This document shows positions 51,336-60,430 of a stretch of 64,000 bases of DNA, piece by piece. Position numbers and translations under genes: made by a program. How positions within the stretch are numbered: the first letter of the stretch is position 1; each line of letters opens with the position of its first letter. Origin of the DNA: Rhizorhapis suberifaciens (lineage in GTDB: Bacteria > Pseudomonadota > Alphaproteobacteria > Sphingomonadales > Sphingomonadaceae); the NCBI RefSeq assembly GCF_014200045.1, contig NZ_JACHOV010000004.1:62001-126000 (forward strand), in the 5' to 3' direction. The notes below the pieces were generated by a model. That model ran no database searches, was not told where the DNA came from, and was given only the letters and a program-made list of their open reading frames with translations.

Positions 51336-52631
51336 ATGTCTGGTGAAAATGGGTTGCGAATTGCGATCGTGGGCCTTGGCACAGTCGGGGGCGGCGTCAT
51401 TCGCCTGCTGGAGACCAATCGAGCGCTGATCGCCCGGCGCGCCGGACGGCCGATCAGGATCACCGCCATTTCAGCCCGCGACAAGACCAAGGACAGGGGC
51501 GTCGACCTTTCCCCCTATGAATGGGTCGACGACATGAGCAGCCTTGCCGTCCGCGAAGACATAGACGCGGTGGTGGAGCTGATCGGCGGCGCCGATGGTC
51601 CAGCACTGACGCTTGCCCGCCAATGCCTGGCCGCCGGCAAGCCGTTCGTGACGGCCAATAAGGCCATGATCGCGCACCACGGCCTCGACTTGGCTGAAGG
51701 CGCTGAAAAAGCAGGGGTCGCACTAAAATATGAAGCGGCGGTTGCGGGCGGCATTCCGGTCATCAAAGGCCTTCGCGAGGGGGCGGCGGCGAATGAGATC
51801 AGCCGCGTCTATGGCATACTGAACGGCACCTGCAATTACATCCTCACTACTATGGAAAGGGAGGGGCATGCCTTTTCCGACGTGTTGAAGGACGCGCAGG
51901 ATCTTGGCTATGCGGAAGCTGATCCCACGTTCGATATAGACGGCATTGATGCCGCGCATAAACTGTCCATTCTGGCGAGTCTCGCTTTCGGTACGGCGCT
52001 GGATTTCGACAAGGTCAATGTCACCGGCATTCGCCATGTCATTGCCGCCGATATCGCCGAAGCGGCCGCCTTGGGCTTTCGCATTCGCCTGGTGGGTATG
52101 GCAGAAACGGGACCCGATGGATTGTTTCAGCAGGTCCACCCCATGCTGGTGCCAGCAAATCACCCGCTGGCCCATGTCGACGGTTCTTTAAATGCAGTCG
52201 TCGCGGAAGGGAATTTCGTCGGCCGACTATTTTTTCAGGGCGCAGGCGCAGGCGATGGACCAACCGCCTCCGCCGTGGTGGCGGACCTGATCGATGTGGC
52301 GCGCGGCGAATATGGTCCGGCATTTGCCATGCCAGTGGAATCGCTCGATCGTCTGCCAAAGGCGGACGCGGGCAAACGGACTGGGCGCGTTTATTTGCGG
52401 TTCAAGGTTAAAGATCGCCCCGGAGTGTTGGCGGAAATCGCCGCCGCCACGCGCGACGCCGGTGTTTCAATCGAAAGCATGATCCAACGAGGCGAGACCA
52501 GCAATGGCGGCGTGCTGGTGGCCATCGTCACCCACACCGGTGAACTGGCCTGCGTCAATGATACGCTGGAACGGCTGAGCGGATCTGACAGCCTCCTCGA
52601 CCAGCCAATGGTCATGCACATATTGGATTGA
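51336..52631 (+). CDS. hom: Homoserine dehydrogenase
   Basis: 431 residues. NAD(P) domain with IVGLGTVGGGVIRLLE, catalytic domain with TANKAMIAHHG, YEAAVAGGIPVIKGL, GILNGTCNYILT and DIDGIDAAHKLSILA (catalytic Asp/Lys region), and a C-terminal ACT domain (about 350-425: RPGVLAEIAAATRDAGVSIE-like with IVTHTGEL). Reduces aspartate semialdehyde to homoserine on the route to threonine and methionine. Normal length for the ACT-containing form. Confidence 0.95.
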   Translation: MSGENGLRIAIVGLGTVGGGVIRLLETNRALIARRAGRPIRITAISARDKTKDRGVDLSPYEWVDDMSSLAVREDIDAVVELIGGADGPALTLARQCLAAGKPFVTANKAMIAHHGLDLAEGAEKAGVALKYEAAVAGGIPVIKGLREGAAANEISRVYGILNGTCNYILTTMEREGHAFSDVLKDAQDLGYAEADPTFDIDGIDAAHKLSILASLAFGTALDFDKVNVTGIRHVIAADIAEAAALGFRIRLVGMAETGPDGLFQQVHPMLVPANHPLAHVDGSLNAVVAEGNFVGRLFFQGAGAGDGPTASAVVADLIDVARGEYGPAFAMPVESLDRLPKADAGKRTGRVYLRFKVKDRPGVLAEIAAATRDAGVSIESMIQRGETSNGGVLVAIVTHTGELACVNDTLERLSGSDSLLDQPMVMHILD

Positions 52632-52737
52632 GCCGCGATATCGGCGGTTAGCGGATTCAGTAACGGTGACGCGAGGTTTTATCACGTCCCCGCCGTTAAC
52701 GGGGGGATATTTCAGGAATAGCGGAAAGAATAGCGCT

Positions 52738-54069
52738 TCAGCCGAATTCCACGCTTTCGAAGCGGACCGTTTCGCCTACGGCCTGGCTGGCGAGCTGATC
52801 CTCCCACATGACCCTGTGCCCGCGGACGAAAGTGCCGACGGGCTTGCCTGTAAGTTCCATCCCCGTAAAGGGTGACCAACCGCAACGCGATGCCAACCAA
52901 TCCTCGGTGATCGTCCAGTGGCGCTTGAGGTCGACGACCGTGAAATCGGCATCATAGCCGGCGGCAATGCGCCCCTTGCCGACAAGACCGAAAACCCGCT
53001 GCGGGCCCGCGCTGGTGAGTTCGATGACGCGCTGCAAAGTGGTTCGTCCGGCAGCAACATGGTCGAGCAACAGCGGTAACAGCGTCTGAACGCCTGGCAT
53101 GCCGCTGGGCGATGCCGGATAGGCCTTTGCCTTTTCCTCCAATGTATGTGGCGCGTGATCGGAGCCGATGACGTCCGGCACGCCTTGATTCAACCACTGC
53201 CAAAGACCATCCCGGTGCGCGCCGGATCGGATCGGCGGATTCATCTGAGCCAAACTGCCAAGGCGCGGATAGGCTTCGTCCGCTGCAAGCGTCAGATGCT
53301 GCGGCGTCACCTCGCAAGTGGCGATATCCTTGTGCCGTGCGATCAATTCCAGTTCGGCAGGCGTGGTGATGTGGAGAATATGAATGCGCCGTCCGGCTGC
53401 ACGCGCCAACCGCAATATGCGCTGCGTCGCCAACATGGCGCTTTCGTCGTCGCGCCAGATGGGATGGGAGGAGGCGTCCCCTTCCACCCGAAAATCCTTG
53501 CGCGCGTTCATCCGGGCTTCGTCCTCGGCATGAATGGCGACGCGGCGCTTGCCGGAAGCCAGGACAGCGCTCAGTGCTTCATCTTCCGCCACCAGCAGGC
53601 TGCCGGTGGACGCACCCATGAAGATCTTCACCCCCGCCGCCCCAGGCAGACGTTCAAGCGCGACAAGTTCAGCGGCATTGGCGGCCGTCGCGCCGACATA
53701 GAAGGCATGGTCGCACCACATGCGGTGGTGTCCGCGCTTCACCTTTTCCGCCAGCCGTTCCGCGCTGTCAGTGTTAGGATTAGTGTTTGGCATTTCGAAA
53801 ACCGCAGTCACGCCGCCCAGAACGGCGGCGCGGCTACCCGATTCCAGATCCTCCTTATGCTCCAGGCCCGGCTCTCGGAAATGCACCTGACTATCGATAA
53901 CACCAGGAAGAATGTCGAGGCCGGTGCAATCGATCACGTCGCCCGCGTCGTCCAGAGAGGTCCCCAGCGTAGAGATCTTTCCGTCGCGGACGCCGATGCT
54001 GATCTGCGCAGGGCCGCCCGGCGTGTGGACCGTGCCATTTTTGAGGATGAGATCGAAGGTCTGGGTCAT
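52738..54069 (-). CDS. pyrC: Dihydroorotase-family amidohydrolase (first metal His replaced by Gln)
   Basis: 443 residues of the class I dihydroorotase/allantoinase fold. Present: PGVIDSQVHFREPGLEHKED, VFEMPNTNP, GVKIFMGASTG (carboxylated Lys), HILHITTPAEL, GSDHAPHTLEEKA (catalytic Asp) and the C-terminal ADFTVVDL. The usual HxH metal pair in D-x-H-x-H appears as SQVH, so the first His is Gln. It may be a true pyrimidine-pathway enzyme of a variant subtype, or a related hydrolase. Divergent from ygfZ. Confidence 0.85.
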   Translation of the reverse strand: MTQTFDLILKNGTVHTPGGPAQISIGVRDGKISTLGTSLDDAGDVIDCTGLDILPGVIDSQVHFREPGLEHKEDLESGSRAAVLGGVTAVFEMPNTNPNTDSAERLAEKVKRGHHRMWCDHAFYVGATAANAAELVALERLPGAAGVKIFMGASTGSLLVAEDEALSAVLASGKRRVAIHAEDEARMNARKDFRVEGDASSHPIWRDDESAMLATQRILRLARAAGRRIHILHITTPAELELIARHKDIATCEVTPQHLTLAADEAYPRLGSLAQMNPPIRSGAHRDGLWQWLNQGVPDVIGSDHAPHTLEEKAKAYPASPSGMPGVQTLLPLLLDHVAAGRTTLQRVIELTSAGPQRVFGLVGKGRIAAGYDADFTVVDLKRHWTITEDWLASRCGWSPFTGMELTGKPVGTFVRGHRVMWEDQLASQAVGETVRFESVEFG

Positions 54070-54182
54070 TTCTCAAAAAGGCTCCGTTGGTTCGCCTAAG
54101 CACGCTGGGTTGCGCCACGTGCCTCGCGTCGGCTCGGCACGAACGACTTGGATAAGTTTAGAATCTCTCCTACCTAAAGGCC

Positions 54183-54929
54183 ATGTCCGAAACCACCCTA
54201 ATCGACCGCGCCATCATCCGCCTTTCAGGCGATGAGGTTCGCCCTTTCCTGCAGGGCCTTCTCACCCAGGATGTCCTTACACTAAAGGAGGGGGAGCCGC
54301 GCTGGAGCGGGCTGCTGACCGCGCAGGGCAAGGCCTTGTTCGACTTCCTGCTATGGGCGAAGGGCGAGGACGTTCTGATCGACTGTGAAGCGGATCAGGC
54401 GGATGCCTTGGTCCGGCGGCTGTCGCTCTACCGATTGCGGCGAATAATAAGCATAGAGAGTCATCCGACGCTGGCGGTCCATTGGTCTCCGGCTGCCACC
54501 GGCAAACCGGCCGATCCTCGGCTGCTGGAATTGGGCCACAGGTGGCTTTCCGAACGCGATAATGCAGGACCGAACCATGCGGCGGCTTGGCGGAAGCATC
54601 GGCTGTCGCTTGGCGTCACTGAAGGAGTGGCCGAACTCGGATCGGACCAGACCTTATGGCTGGAGGCGAATGCGGGCGAACTGAACGGCGTCGACTTCCG
54701 CAAGGGCTGCTATGTCGGGCAGGAGAATACCGCCCGGATGCATTACCGATCGAAGGTCAATCGCCGGCTGGTCGTCGTGCCGATGGATCAGGCAGACGTG
54801 AAGCGGCAAAGGCTTGCTCTTCCCGACCTTGGCCTTTCGATCGAGCACCGGCGAGTGGAGGACCTTGCGGGACTTGCACTTCCAGACTGGCTCGCTCGCG
54901 CCGTTGCCGTCGTGCCTGCAGAAGGTTGA
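54183..54929 (+). CDS. ygfZ: YgfZ/GcvT-like folate-binding protein (Fe-S cluster repair / IbaG-type)
   Basis: 248 residues with GcvT-like N-terminal domain (LIDRAIIRLSGDEVRPFLQG-type start, GLLTQDVLTL) and the diagnostic KGCYVGQE motif (here RKGCYVGQENTARMHY). YgfZ uses tetrahydrofolate in maturation or repair of certain Fe-S enzymes such as MiaB. Shorter than E. coli YgfZ but with the invariant Cys. It is followed 5 bp later by the cyclase gene. Confidence 0.9.
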   Translation: MSETTLIDRAIIRLSGDEVRPFLQGLLTQDVLTLKEGEPRWSGLLTAQGKALFDFLLWAKGEDVLIDCEADQADALVRRLSLYRLRRIISIESHPTLAVHWSPAATGKPADPRLLELGHRWLSERDNAGPNHAAAWRKHRLSLGVTEGVAELGSDQTLWLEANAGELNGVDFRKGCYVGQENTARMHYRSKVNRRLVVVPMDQADVKRQRLALPDLGLSIEHRRVEDLAGLALPDWLARAVAVVPAEG

Positions 54930-54934
54930 GATAG

Positions 54935-55669
54935 TTGCGGTTCTTCACCCTATTCCTTGTCCTGCTAATCACCGCCCCCGCTTACGCGCAGGGTTATCGC
55001 GTGGTCGCCTCCTATCCTCACGATAGCGGGGCTTTTACCCAAGGACTCTTCTACCTCTCCGGGACGCTTTATGAGAGCACCGGCGGCGAGGGTCGGTCAG
55101 ACATAAGAGAGGTGAGGCTGGAGGATGGTAAGGTCATTCGCCGCGTGCCCCTCCCCCCGCAATATTTCGGCGAGGGGATAGTGCTTTGGAAAGGCGAAAT
55201 CCTCAACATCACCTGGCTGCATGGCATTGGGTTCCGCTGGGACCTGCGAAATTTCAAACCAAAAGCATCCTTTCGCTACCAGGGCGAAGGCTGGGGCCTG
55301 ACTCAGGACGGCAGCCATATCATCATGAGCGATGGCACACCGGAATTAAGGGTGATTGATCCTGCGACATTCCGGGAACTCAGCCGTGTCAGAGTCTCTG
55401 ATCAGGGCCGCCCCGTCAGCCGCCTGAACGAGCTGGAATATGTGAAGGGGGAAATCTGGGCCAATGTCTGGATGACGCCCAGGATTGCTCGCATCGACCC
55501 CGCAACCGGAGAGGTCCGGGGCTGGATCGACTTGAGGGGGCTTGTAGAAGCTCAAGGAATCGACGATCCCGATGCAGTCCTGAACGGCATTGCCTATGAT
55601 GCCAAAGACGATCGCGTGTTCGTCACTGGAAAGAACTGGCCCCGTCTCTATGAGATCAAGGTGGAGTGA
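54935..55669 (+). CDS. Exported glutaminyl-peptide cyclotransferase (Glu_cyclase_2 family)
   Basis: 244 residues starting with TTG at 54935 (GAAGG upstream). Signal peptide MRFFTLFLVLLITAPAYAQG, then a beta-propeller of the plant/bacterial glutamine cyclotransferase family: PHDSGAFTQGLFYL, YESTGGEGRSDIREV, FGEGIVLW, EGWGLTQDGSHIIMSDGT and LNGIAYDA. It converts N-terminal Gln to pyroglutamate on exported peptides. Cotranscribed with ygfZ; convergent with the dioxygenase gene, 5 bp apart. Confidence 0.9.
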   Translation: MRFFTLFLVLLITAPAYAQGYRVVASYPHDSGAFTQGLFYLSGTLYESTGGEGRSDIREVRLEDGKVIRRVPLPPQYFGEGIVLWKGEILNITWLHGIGFRWDLRNFKPKASFRYQGEGWGLTQDGSHIIMSDGTPELRVIDPATFRELSRVRVSDQGRPVSRLNELEYVKGEIWANVWMTPRIARIDPATGEVRGWIDLRGLVEAQGIDDPDAVLNGIAYDAKDDRVFVTGKNWPRLYEIKVE

Positions 55670-55674
55670 ACGGA

Positions 55675-57141
55675 CTACCGGGCCTTCGCCTGGGCAAGCT
55701 GAGCCGAAGACACCCACCAACCATGAACTTGGGCGCGTAGCCGAGTGGGAATCCTAACCTTCGCCACCGGCCCCGCGCCGATATTACCGGCTTCGAGAAT
55801 CCAGGCGGCGTGCTCAAATTGGGTATCGCCGGTCTGGTGATCGACAATCGCGATCAACCATCCTTCATGCGCGGGATCGGCGGCTGGAACGTGGACCGGT
55901 TCATGAATGGCGTGCCCCGGCGGCAAACCGAGCGCCTCCAAGCGGCCGGTGTCGGGTTCAATGCGGAAGAGCATGTTGAAGCAGACACCAGCCGGCCCGC
56001 CCAGAAGCGGTGGCCCGCCCTGTGGATTCACACTGCCATACCAGCCATATCCATAAGGCCTCCCCTGCTTTGCATCGGGAATGCGCGGCATGTCACCCGG
56101 AGGCCCCTTCATTTCCTGCCCAATAGCGTTGTCGCCGCTTTCCATGTCGAAGGTCCAGCGGACAAAACCGCCCTGAATTTCCCATGGCTGTCGGTCAATG
56201 CCGGACGCGACGCGGATGAAGGCAAAGGCATTGGTGTCGGAAAGGTGCATATCCATGTGCACTTTCCCGCCTTCTTCAAAGGCGTTCATGATGTGGTAGA
56301 CCGAAACGCCTTTTGGTCCCTTGAACCAGCGCATTTCCTCTACCTTGCCGTACCGGGGCATGATCCCGACCCAGCTTTCCAGTTCCGGCTCGTGGATCCA
56401 GTGGGCGCCGCCCTCCTTCACCCGGTCGAGGCTGGCTGTGGTCGGAAAAACAGGAAAGATCGCGAAACTTTCAGTGATGGCAAAGTCGTGCATCATCGAG
56501 CAATAAGGCGCCTTGAACCATTGCTCAGAAACGAGAGTGCCGTCGCGGTCGGCTATGCAATAGGCGACGTCGGTGGAACACAGGCCGCCCGCCTCATAGC
56601 CGAAGAAGAACATCTCGCCGGTCTCTGGATCGATGCGGACGTGGGCCGTCATCGTCTCTGACTTCAACGCGCCGTGATAATCCCAGCTTCCCAGCGTTTC
56701 GAGGTTGTTGGGATTGACTTCATAAGCCCGACCATCCTCCTTCGTCATGAACAGGCGGCCCGCGTGCCAGATCGGCGTGGTGTTGGCGACGGTGCGATCG
56801 ACGCCCTGTACCTCGGCTCGGTCAGTATAAGGATTGCGATAGCGGCCAAAGAGAGCCTTGCCCGCCTCCTTCTCCGCCAAATAACGCGCCGTCTTCACAT
56901 AGCGGATGTCATAATCCACCTTGCCGCCCTGAAACCGAATGCGGCTGATCATGCCGTCGCCGGACAGCGCAGTGTCGTCAGGATAAAGCGGGGCGAACTC
57001 GGGATCGGGAACGGCACGGAAGAATGCACCCTCGATTTCTGAGGGAATCGTGCCTTCCACTTCCAGATTCTCGAGGTGCACTTCTACGCCCAAAGGCTCA
57101 TTCAACCCCATGAAATCCGGAGTCTGCGGAAATATTTTCAT
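55675..57141 (-). CDS. Carotenoid-cleavage-type stilbene dioxygenase (lignostilbene dioxygenase/NOV1-like)
   Basis: 488 residues of the RPE65/carotenoid oxygenase seven-bladed propeller. The four iron ligands are visible as His167 (TAHVRI), His218 (MMHDF), His283 (VYHIM) and His473 (QVHGW). Tyr101 (GRYRNPY) and Lys134 (FMTKEDG), which in NOV1-type enzymes bind the 4-hydroxyl of the stilbene, are both in place. It should cleave 4-hydroxystilbenes such as lignostilbene or resveratrol to two aldehydes, vanillin-type products that LigV can oxidise. It is on the same strand as ferA, ferB and ligV, but the palindrome in its 97-bp upstream gap suggests its own control. Confidence 0.9.
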   Translation of the reverse strand: MKIFPQTPDFMGLNEPLGVEVHLENLEVEGTIPSEIEGAFFRAVPDPEFAPLYPDDTALSGDGMISRIRFQGGKVDYDIRYVKTARYLAEKEAGKALFGRYRNPYTDRAEVQGVDRTVANTTPIWHAGRLFMTKEDGRAYEVNPNNLETLGSWDYHGALKSETMTAHVRIDPETGEMFFFGYEAGGLCSTDVAYCIADRDGTLVSEQWFKAPYCSMMHDFAITESFAIFPVFPTTASLDRVKEGGAHWIHEPELESWVGIMPRYGKVEEMRWFKGPKGVSVYHIMNAFEEGGKVHMDMHLSDTNAFAFIRVASGIDRQPWEIQGGFVRWTFDMESGDNAIGQEMKGPPGDMPRIPDAKQGRPYGYGWYGSVNPQGGPPLLGGPAGVCFNMLFRIEPDTGRLEALGLPPGHAIHEPVHVPAADPAHEGWLIAIVDHQTGDTQFEHAAWILEAGNIGAGPVAKVRIPTRLRAQVHGWWVSSAQLAQAKAR

Positions 57142-57170
57142 TGAGCCACTTCCAATGTCTTATTCGTTTA

Positions 57171-57193
57171 TTGATAACATTTGATATCATCAA
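57171..57193. promoter_or_regulatory. Operator-like palindrome upstream of the stilbene dioxygenase gene
   Basis: A 23-bp imperfect palindrome with outer arms TTGAT/ATCAA and 7 of 9 positions symmetric, 30-52 bp upstream of the dioxygenase start and between it and ferA. A MarR, LysR or other regulator site is possible; its sequence does not match the candidate FerC site at 61931. Confidence 0.4.
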
Positions 57194-57238
57194 CAAGTTG
57201 GAAATGGCAATGCGCAGAATCAATAACAGACGTTATGG

Positions 57239-59359
57239 TCATCCCACCAGCATCAGGGCGTCCAGCGCGACTGCGCCCTCGCCTTCCGGATAGACGATCA
57301 CCGGGTTAAGATCGACTTCACGGATTGATGGTTCGCCCAGGAGCAGTTGCCCGAGGCGTAAAATGATATCGGCGACCGCGCCGACGTCCAACGCGGGCGA
57401 ACCACGAAAACCCCTCAAGAGCGGACTGCTCTTCAAAAGGCTGAGTTCTGCAATAATTTCTTTGCGGCCAAGGTCCGTGGCCAAAAGCCGGACGTCCTGC
57501 AGGATTTCGGCCTGAACGCCGCCGAAACCGGCAAGGATCACCGGGCCCCATTCAGGATCATTGCGGGCGCCGATAATGAGTTCTGTTCCGCGCTTGCCCA
57601 TCCCCTCGATGAGCACGCCGTCAAGTTTAAGGCTGGGGTTATAGACACCGACATTGACGAAAAGTTGCGCCCATGCCGCCGCCAGCGCCTCAACGTCGCT
57701 GATGTTCAGGATGACGCCTCCGGCATCGCTCTTGTGCGACAGCTCCGCAGACTGTGCCTTGATGACGACGGGATAGCCGATGTCGGCGGCAGCGGTTTTT
57801 GCTTCATCCAGACTGGTGGCGAAGCGGCCGTTGGGGAAGGGCACACCCAATGGCGCAAGGATTTGCTTGGCGCGATACTCCGGCACAACGCCGTGCAGCG
57901 GCAGCCCTTCGGCTTTCAACGGCGTTGCGCCCGACGCATAAAGGTCCCGTGCCGCAAATTGCGAGAGATGGGCAATCGCTCGCAGCGCCCGATCTGGTGA
58001 AGGAAAATAGGAGACGCCGAGGGCGCGTAGCCCCGAAATATACTCGGCCGGCACTTCCGCGCCTTCATCGACGCCAGTAAAAATTACGGGCTTGCTCGGA
58101 TTAAGCTTTTTAATCGCTTCGATCACCGGCGGGAATTTGCGTGAGGCGGTCGCGGGATCGGTCTGGATGATGGCGAGCACGACGCAGCCAAAGCGTTCAT
58201 CGGGAAGCAGCGCGGAAAGCGTCCGCTCGTACAGTCCCGGATCGACCAGCGCCTGCGCCGTCAAATCAAGCGGATTGCTGACTGGAATGAAGTCCGGCAT
58301 GGCCGCGCGAAGGGCGGGGCTGCTGTCGTCATGCAGTTCGGGGAGCAGCAGGCCGATATCCTCGGCGAGATCGAGGGTCAGCGCCTTGAAGGCACCGGAT
58401 TCGCCAAGCACTGCGGTTCCGCCGGTCGGCATAGTGACGCAGCGTGCCGCGATGTCGGCGACATCGCCCAGTTCTTCGAGATTTTCGACAACGAGCACGC
58501 CCGCGCGTTCCACCTTGGTGCGCATGACCTTATAGTCACCAGCCATAGCGCCTGTATGGGTGGCGGCGGATTCGCGTGCAGCGCTGGATTTGCCAGGATG
58601 CAGCAGGACGATGGGCTTGCCTGCCTCCCGCGCACGCCGGGCGGCAGAGAGGAAGCGCTGGGGCTTGCGGAACTGCTCGACGATCATGGCGATAACTTGC
58701 GTATGCGGGTCGTCGATCAGATAATCGACATAGTCCTCGACACCGCTCGCGGCTTCATTGCCGGTGGAGACGAAGTAGGAAATGCCAAGGTCGCGGCTCA
58801 GCAGGCTGACGCTCAGCACTGCCGCCATCGCACCGCTTTGCGAGACAACGCCGATGCCCTTTCGCCCTTCCAGCCGCGCCGTCGGCATTTCCACAAAGGT
58901 CAGCGGCACCCCGTCAACGTAGTTAATCATGCCCAGGCAGTTGGGTCCTTCGATCACCATGCCGCTTTCCTGCGCGATACGGGCGATTTCGCGCTGCTCG
59001 GCCAGCCCCTCTTCACCGCCTTCGGCAAAGCCTGCGGAGAAGATCACTGCTGCGCCCACCTTTCGCCCGGCCAGCGCCTTGACGGCTTCAACAACACCGG
59101 CGCGGGGAATGGCGAGGATAGCCGCGTCCACGCCTTCAGGCAGATCGTCGATCGACTGAAGACAGGGACGGCCATTGATCTCATCGCGCTTTGGGTTGAT
59201 CAAATGGATGTCGCCCTGATAGCCGAGCCGTTCCAAATTACCGAGCACCGAAGCGCCAAGCGCCCCGGGCTTGTCGGAGGCGCCGACGATCACGACCGAT
59301 TTGGGGGCCAGCAGTCGATCGATGGCAGTGGACGGGATCGGAGCGGTCTGGACTGTCAC
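57239..59359 (-). CDS. ferA: Feruloyl-CoA synthetase (ADP-forming acyl-CoA ligase)
   Basis: 706 residues of the ADP-forming NDP-ligase superfamily, unlike AMP-forming acyl ligases. An N-terminal CoA-binding domain (VVIVGASDKPGALGASVLGN) is followed by a succinyl-CoA-ligase-like domain with the phospho-His268 in SAATHTGAMAGD, a hinge, and a C-terminal ATP-grasp domain (FPNGRFATSLDEAKTAA, PVVIKAQSAELSHKSD). FerA of Sphingobium SYK-6 activates ferulate and other hydroxycinnamates to CoA thioesters. Downstream of ferB with 131 bp between them; the role is assigned from the neighbours. Confidence 0.9.
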   Translation of the reverse strand: MTVQTAPIPSTAIDRLLAPKSVVIVGASDKPGALGASVLGNLERLGYQGDIHLINPKRDEINGRPCLQSIDDLPEGVDAAILAIPRAGVVEAVKALAGRKVGAAVIFSAGFAEGGEEGLAEQREIARIAQESGMVIEGPNCLGMINYVDGVPLTFVEMPTARLEGRKGIGVVSQSGAMAAVLSVSLLSRDLGISYFVSTGNEAASGVEDYVDYLIDDPHTQVIAMIVEQFRKPQRFLSAARRAREAGKPIVLLHPGKSSAARESAATHTGAMAGDYKVMRTKVERAGVLVVENLEELGDVADIAARCVTMPTGGTAVLGESGAFKALTLDLAEDIGLLLPELHDDSSPALRAAMPDFIPVSNPLDLTAQALVDPGLYERTLSALLPDERFGCVVLAIIQTDPATASRKFPPVIEAIKKLNPSKPVIFTGVDEGAEVPAEYISGLRALGVSYFPSPDRALRAIAHLSQFAARDLYASGATPLKAEGLPLHGVVPEYRAKQILAPLGVPFPNGRFATSLDEAKTAAADIGYPVVIKAQSAELSHKSDAGGVILNISDVEALAAAWAQLFVNVGVYNPSLKLDGVLIEGMGKRGTELIIGARNDPEWGPVILAGFGGVQAEILQDVRLLATDLGRKEIIAELSLLKSSPLLRGFRGSPALDVGAVADIILRLGQLLLGEPSIREVDLNPVIVYPEGEGAVALDALMLVG

Positions 59360-59440
59360 GGGATTCCTCGTGGAAGTTGATTATTTCAGCTGCTCGTCAC
59401 CGCCGCAAAGGCAGGACCCATCTTCGTCTCCTGGTACATC

Positions 59441-59482
59441 GTTCCTGCGGAGGAATGGGTTCCCGCTTTCGCGGAATGACGG
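59441..59482. repeat. Interspersed repeat family B (hairpin type) in the ferB-ferA gap
   Basis: The stretch with TTCCTGCGGAGGAATGGGTT and CCGCTTTCGCGG (arms CCGC/GCGG around TTTC) ending GGAATGACGG resembles short dispersed hairpin repeats known in Proteobacteria. It may stabilise or attenuate the ferB-ferA mRNA. Only one copy was seen in this window. Confidence 0.4.
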
Positions 59483-59490
59483 CATGGATT

Positions 59491-60333
59491 TCAGGCCTCA
59501 GCCTTGCTCTTGTCATAATGGCCAAGGCCGGGCTTGAAGGTCTTGTGATCCAGGAACTGCTTCATTGCCTCATGGCGGCCGTCCGACTTGTCCATGAAGT
59601 TCAGCGCTTCCTGAGCACGGATCAGATAATCTTCGGCATTGTCATAGGTCATTTCGGAAACACGGCGGACGCAATCCTTGGCGGCCTTCAGCGTCGCCCA
59701 ATTCTTCCCGAGCAGCGTCTGTGCGACTTCACGTACGCGGGCTTCCAGTCTGTCGGCGGGAAGCGATTCGTTGACGAGACGCGCGGCCGCAGCTTCCTGG
59801 CCGGACAGATTCTCGCCCATCAGCGAATGGTACATGGCGTCGCGGAACGACATAAGCTCCACAGCCACCTTGGTCGCGCCGCCGCCCGGCAAAATGCCCC
59901 AGTTGATTTCGGAAAGGCCGAACTGCGCATCGTCCGAACAAAAAGCGAGGTCGCAGGCGAAGAGCGGACCATAGCCGCCGCCGAAGCACCAGCCATTGAT
60001 CATGGCGATGGTGGTCTTCTGATACCAGCGCAGCCGTTCCCACCAGCTATAAGCCTCTCGCTGCGACTTGCGGACGCCCGGCAGGCCCTGGGCCTCGGTC
60101 TCTCGGAAATATTCCTTGAGGTCCATGCCTGCAGACCATGCGGCGCCTTCACCGGTGAGAACAAGAACGCCGACATCGTCGCGAAATTCCAGCTCATCCA
60201 GCACCTCCAGCATCCGGCGGTTGAGTTTGGGGCTCATACAATTGCGCTTTTCCGGGCGATTGAACTTCACCCAGGCAATGCCATTCTCGACGGTATAAGC
60301 GACGGTGTCCTTTTCTGCACGTTCTGTAGTCAT
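59491..60333 (-). CDS. ferB: Feruloyl-CoA hydratase/lyase (HCHL)
   Basis: 280 residues of the crotonase fold from ATG 60333 (GGAGAAAG upstream; the 78-residue upstream extension is spurious). Close to the Pseudomonas HCHL: NRPEKRNCMSP, AAWSAGMDLKEYFRE with Met70 and Tyr75, NGWCFGGGYGPLFACDLAF (oxyanion hole, Gly120) and SEINWGILPGG with the catalytic Glu142. It hydrates feruloyl-CoA and cleaves it to vanillin and acetyl-CoA. Lies between ligV and ferA, consistent with the pathway order. Confidence 0.95.
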   Translation of the reverse strand: MTTERAEKDTVAYTVENGIAWVKFNRPEKRNCMSPKLNRRMLEVLDELEFRDDVGVLVLTGEGAAWSAGMDLKEYFRETEAQGLPGVRKSQREAYSWWERLRWYQKTTIAMINGWCFGGGYGPLFACDLAFCSDDAQFGLSEINWGILPGGGATKVAVELMSFRDAMYHSLMGENLSGQEAAAARLVNESLPADRLEARVREVAQTLLGKNWATLKAAKDCVRRVSEMTYDNAEDYLIRAQEALNFMDKSDGRHEAMKQFLDHKTFKPGLGHYDKSKAEA

Positions 60334-60344
60334 AACTTCTTTCT

Positions 60345-60416
60345 CCGTTCGTCCCGAGTGAAGTCGAGGGACATTAATGCTGCGCGAACGTGTTTCGATT
60401 GCTCGACACGAACGGG
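60345..60416. repeat. Interspersed palindromic repeat family A, full inverted pair
   Basis: Two inverted half-copies: CCGTTCGTCCCGAGTGAAGT at 60345 and GATTGCTCGACACGAACGGG at 60396, about 30 bp apart. They can form a long imperfect stem-loop in the ligV-ferB gap. Half-copies also occur at 26091 and 37931. Confidence 0.65.
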
Positions 60417-60430
60417 CGTGGGTCATTGAA

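Noticed and set aside
52688-52705. Hairpin CCCCG/CGGGG between hom and the dihydroorotase gene
   Set aside because: Arms of only 5 bp and no T-run, so it is too weak to call a terminator.
53146-54099. 317-codon plus-strand frame over the dihydroorotase homologue
   Set aside because: Antisense shadow without motifs.
54117-54145. Possible fourth copy of repeat family A
   Set aside because: Only the CTCGNCACGAACG core partly matches; similarity too short to list as a repeat.
58331-59380. 349-codon plus-strand frame over ferA
   Set aside because: Antisense shadow; low-complexity His/Gln-rich translation.
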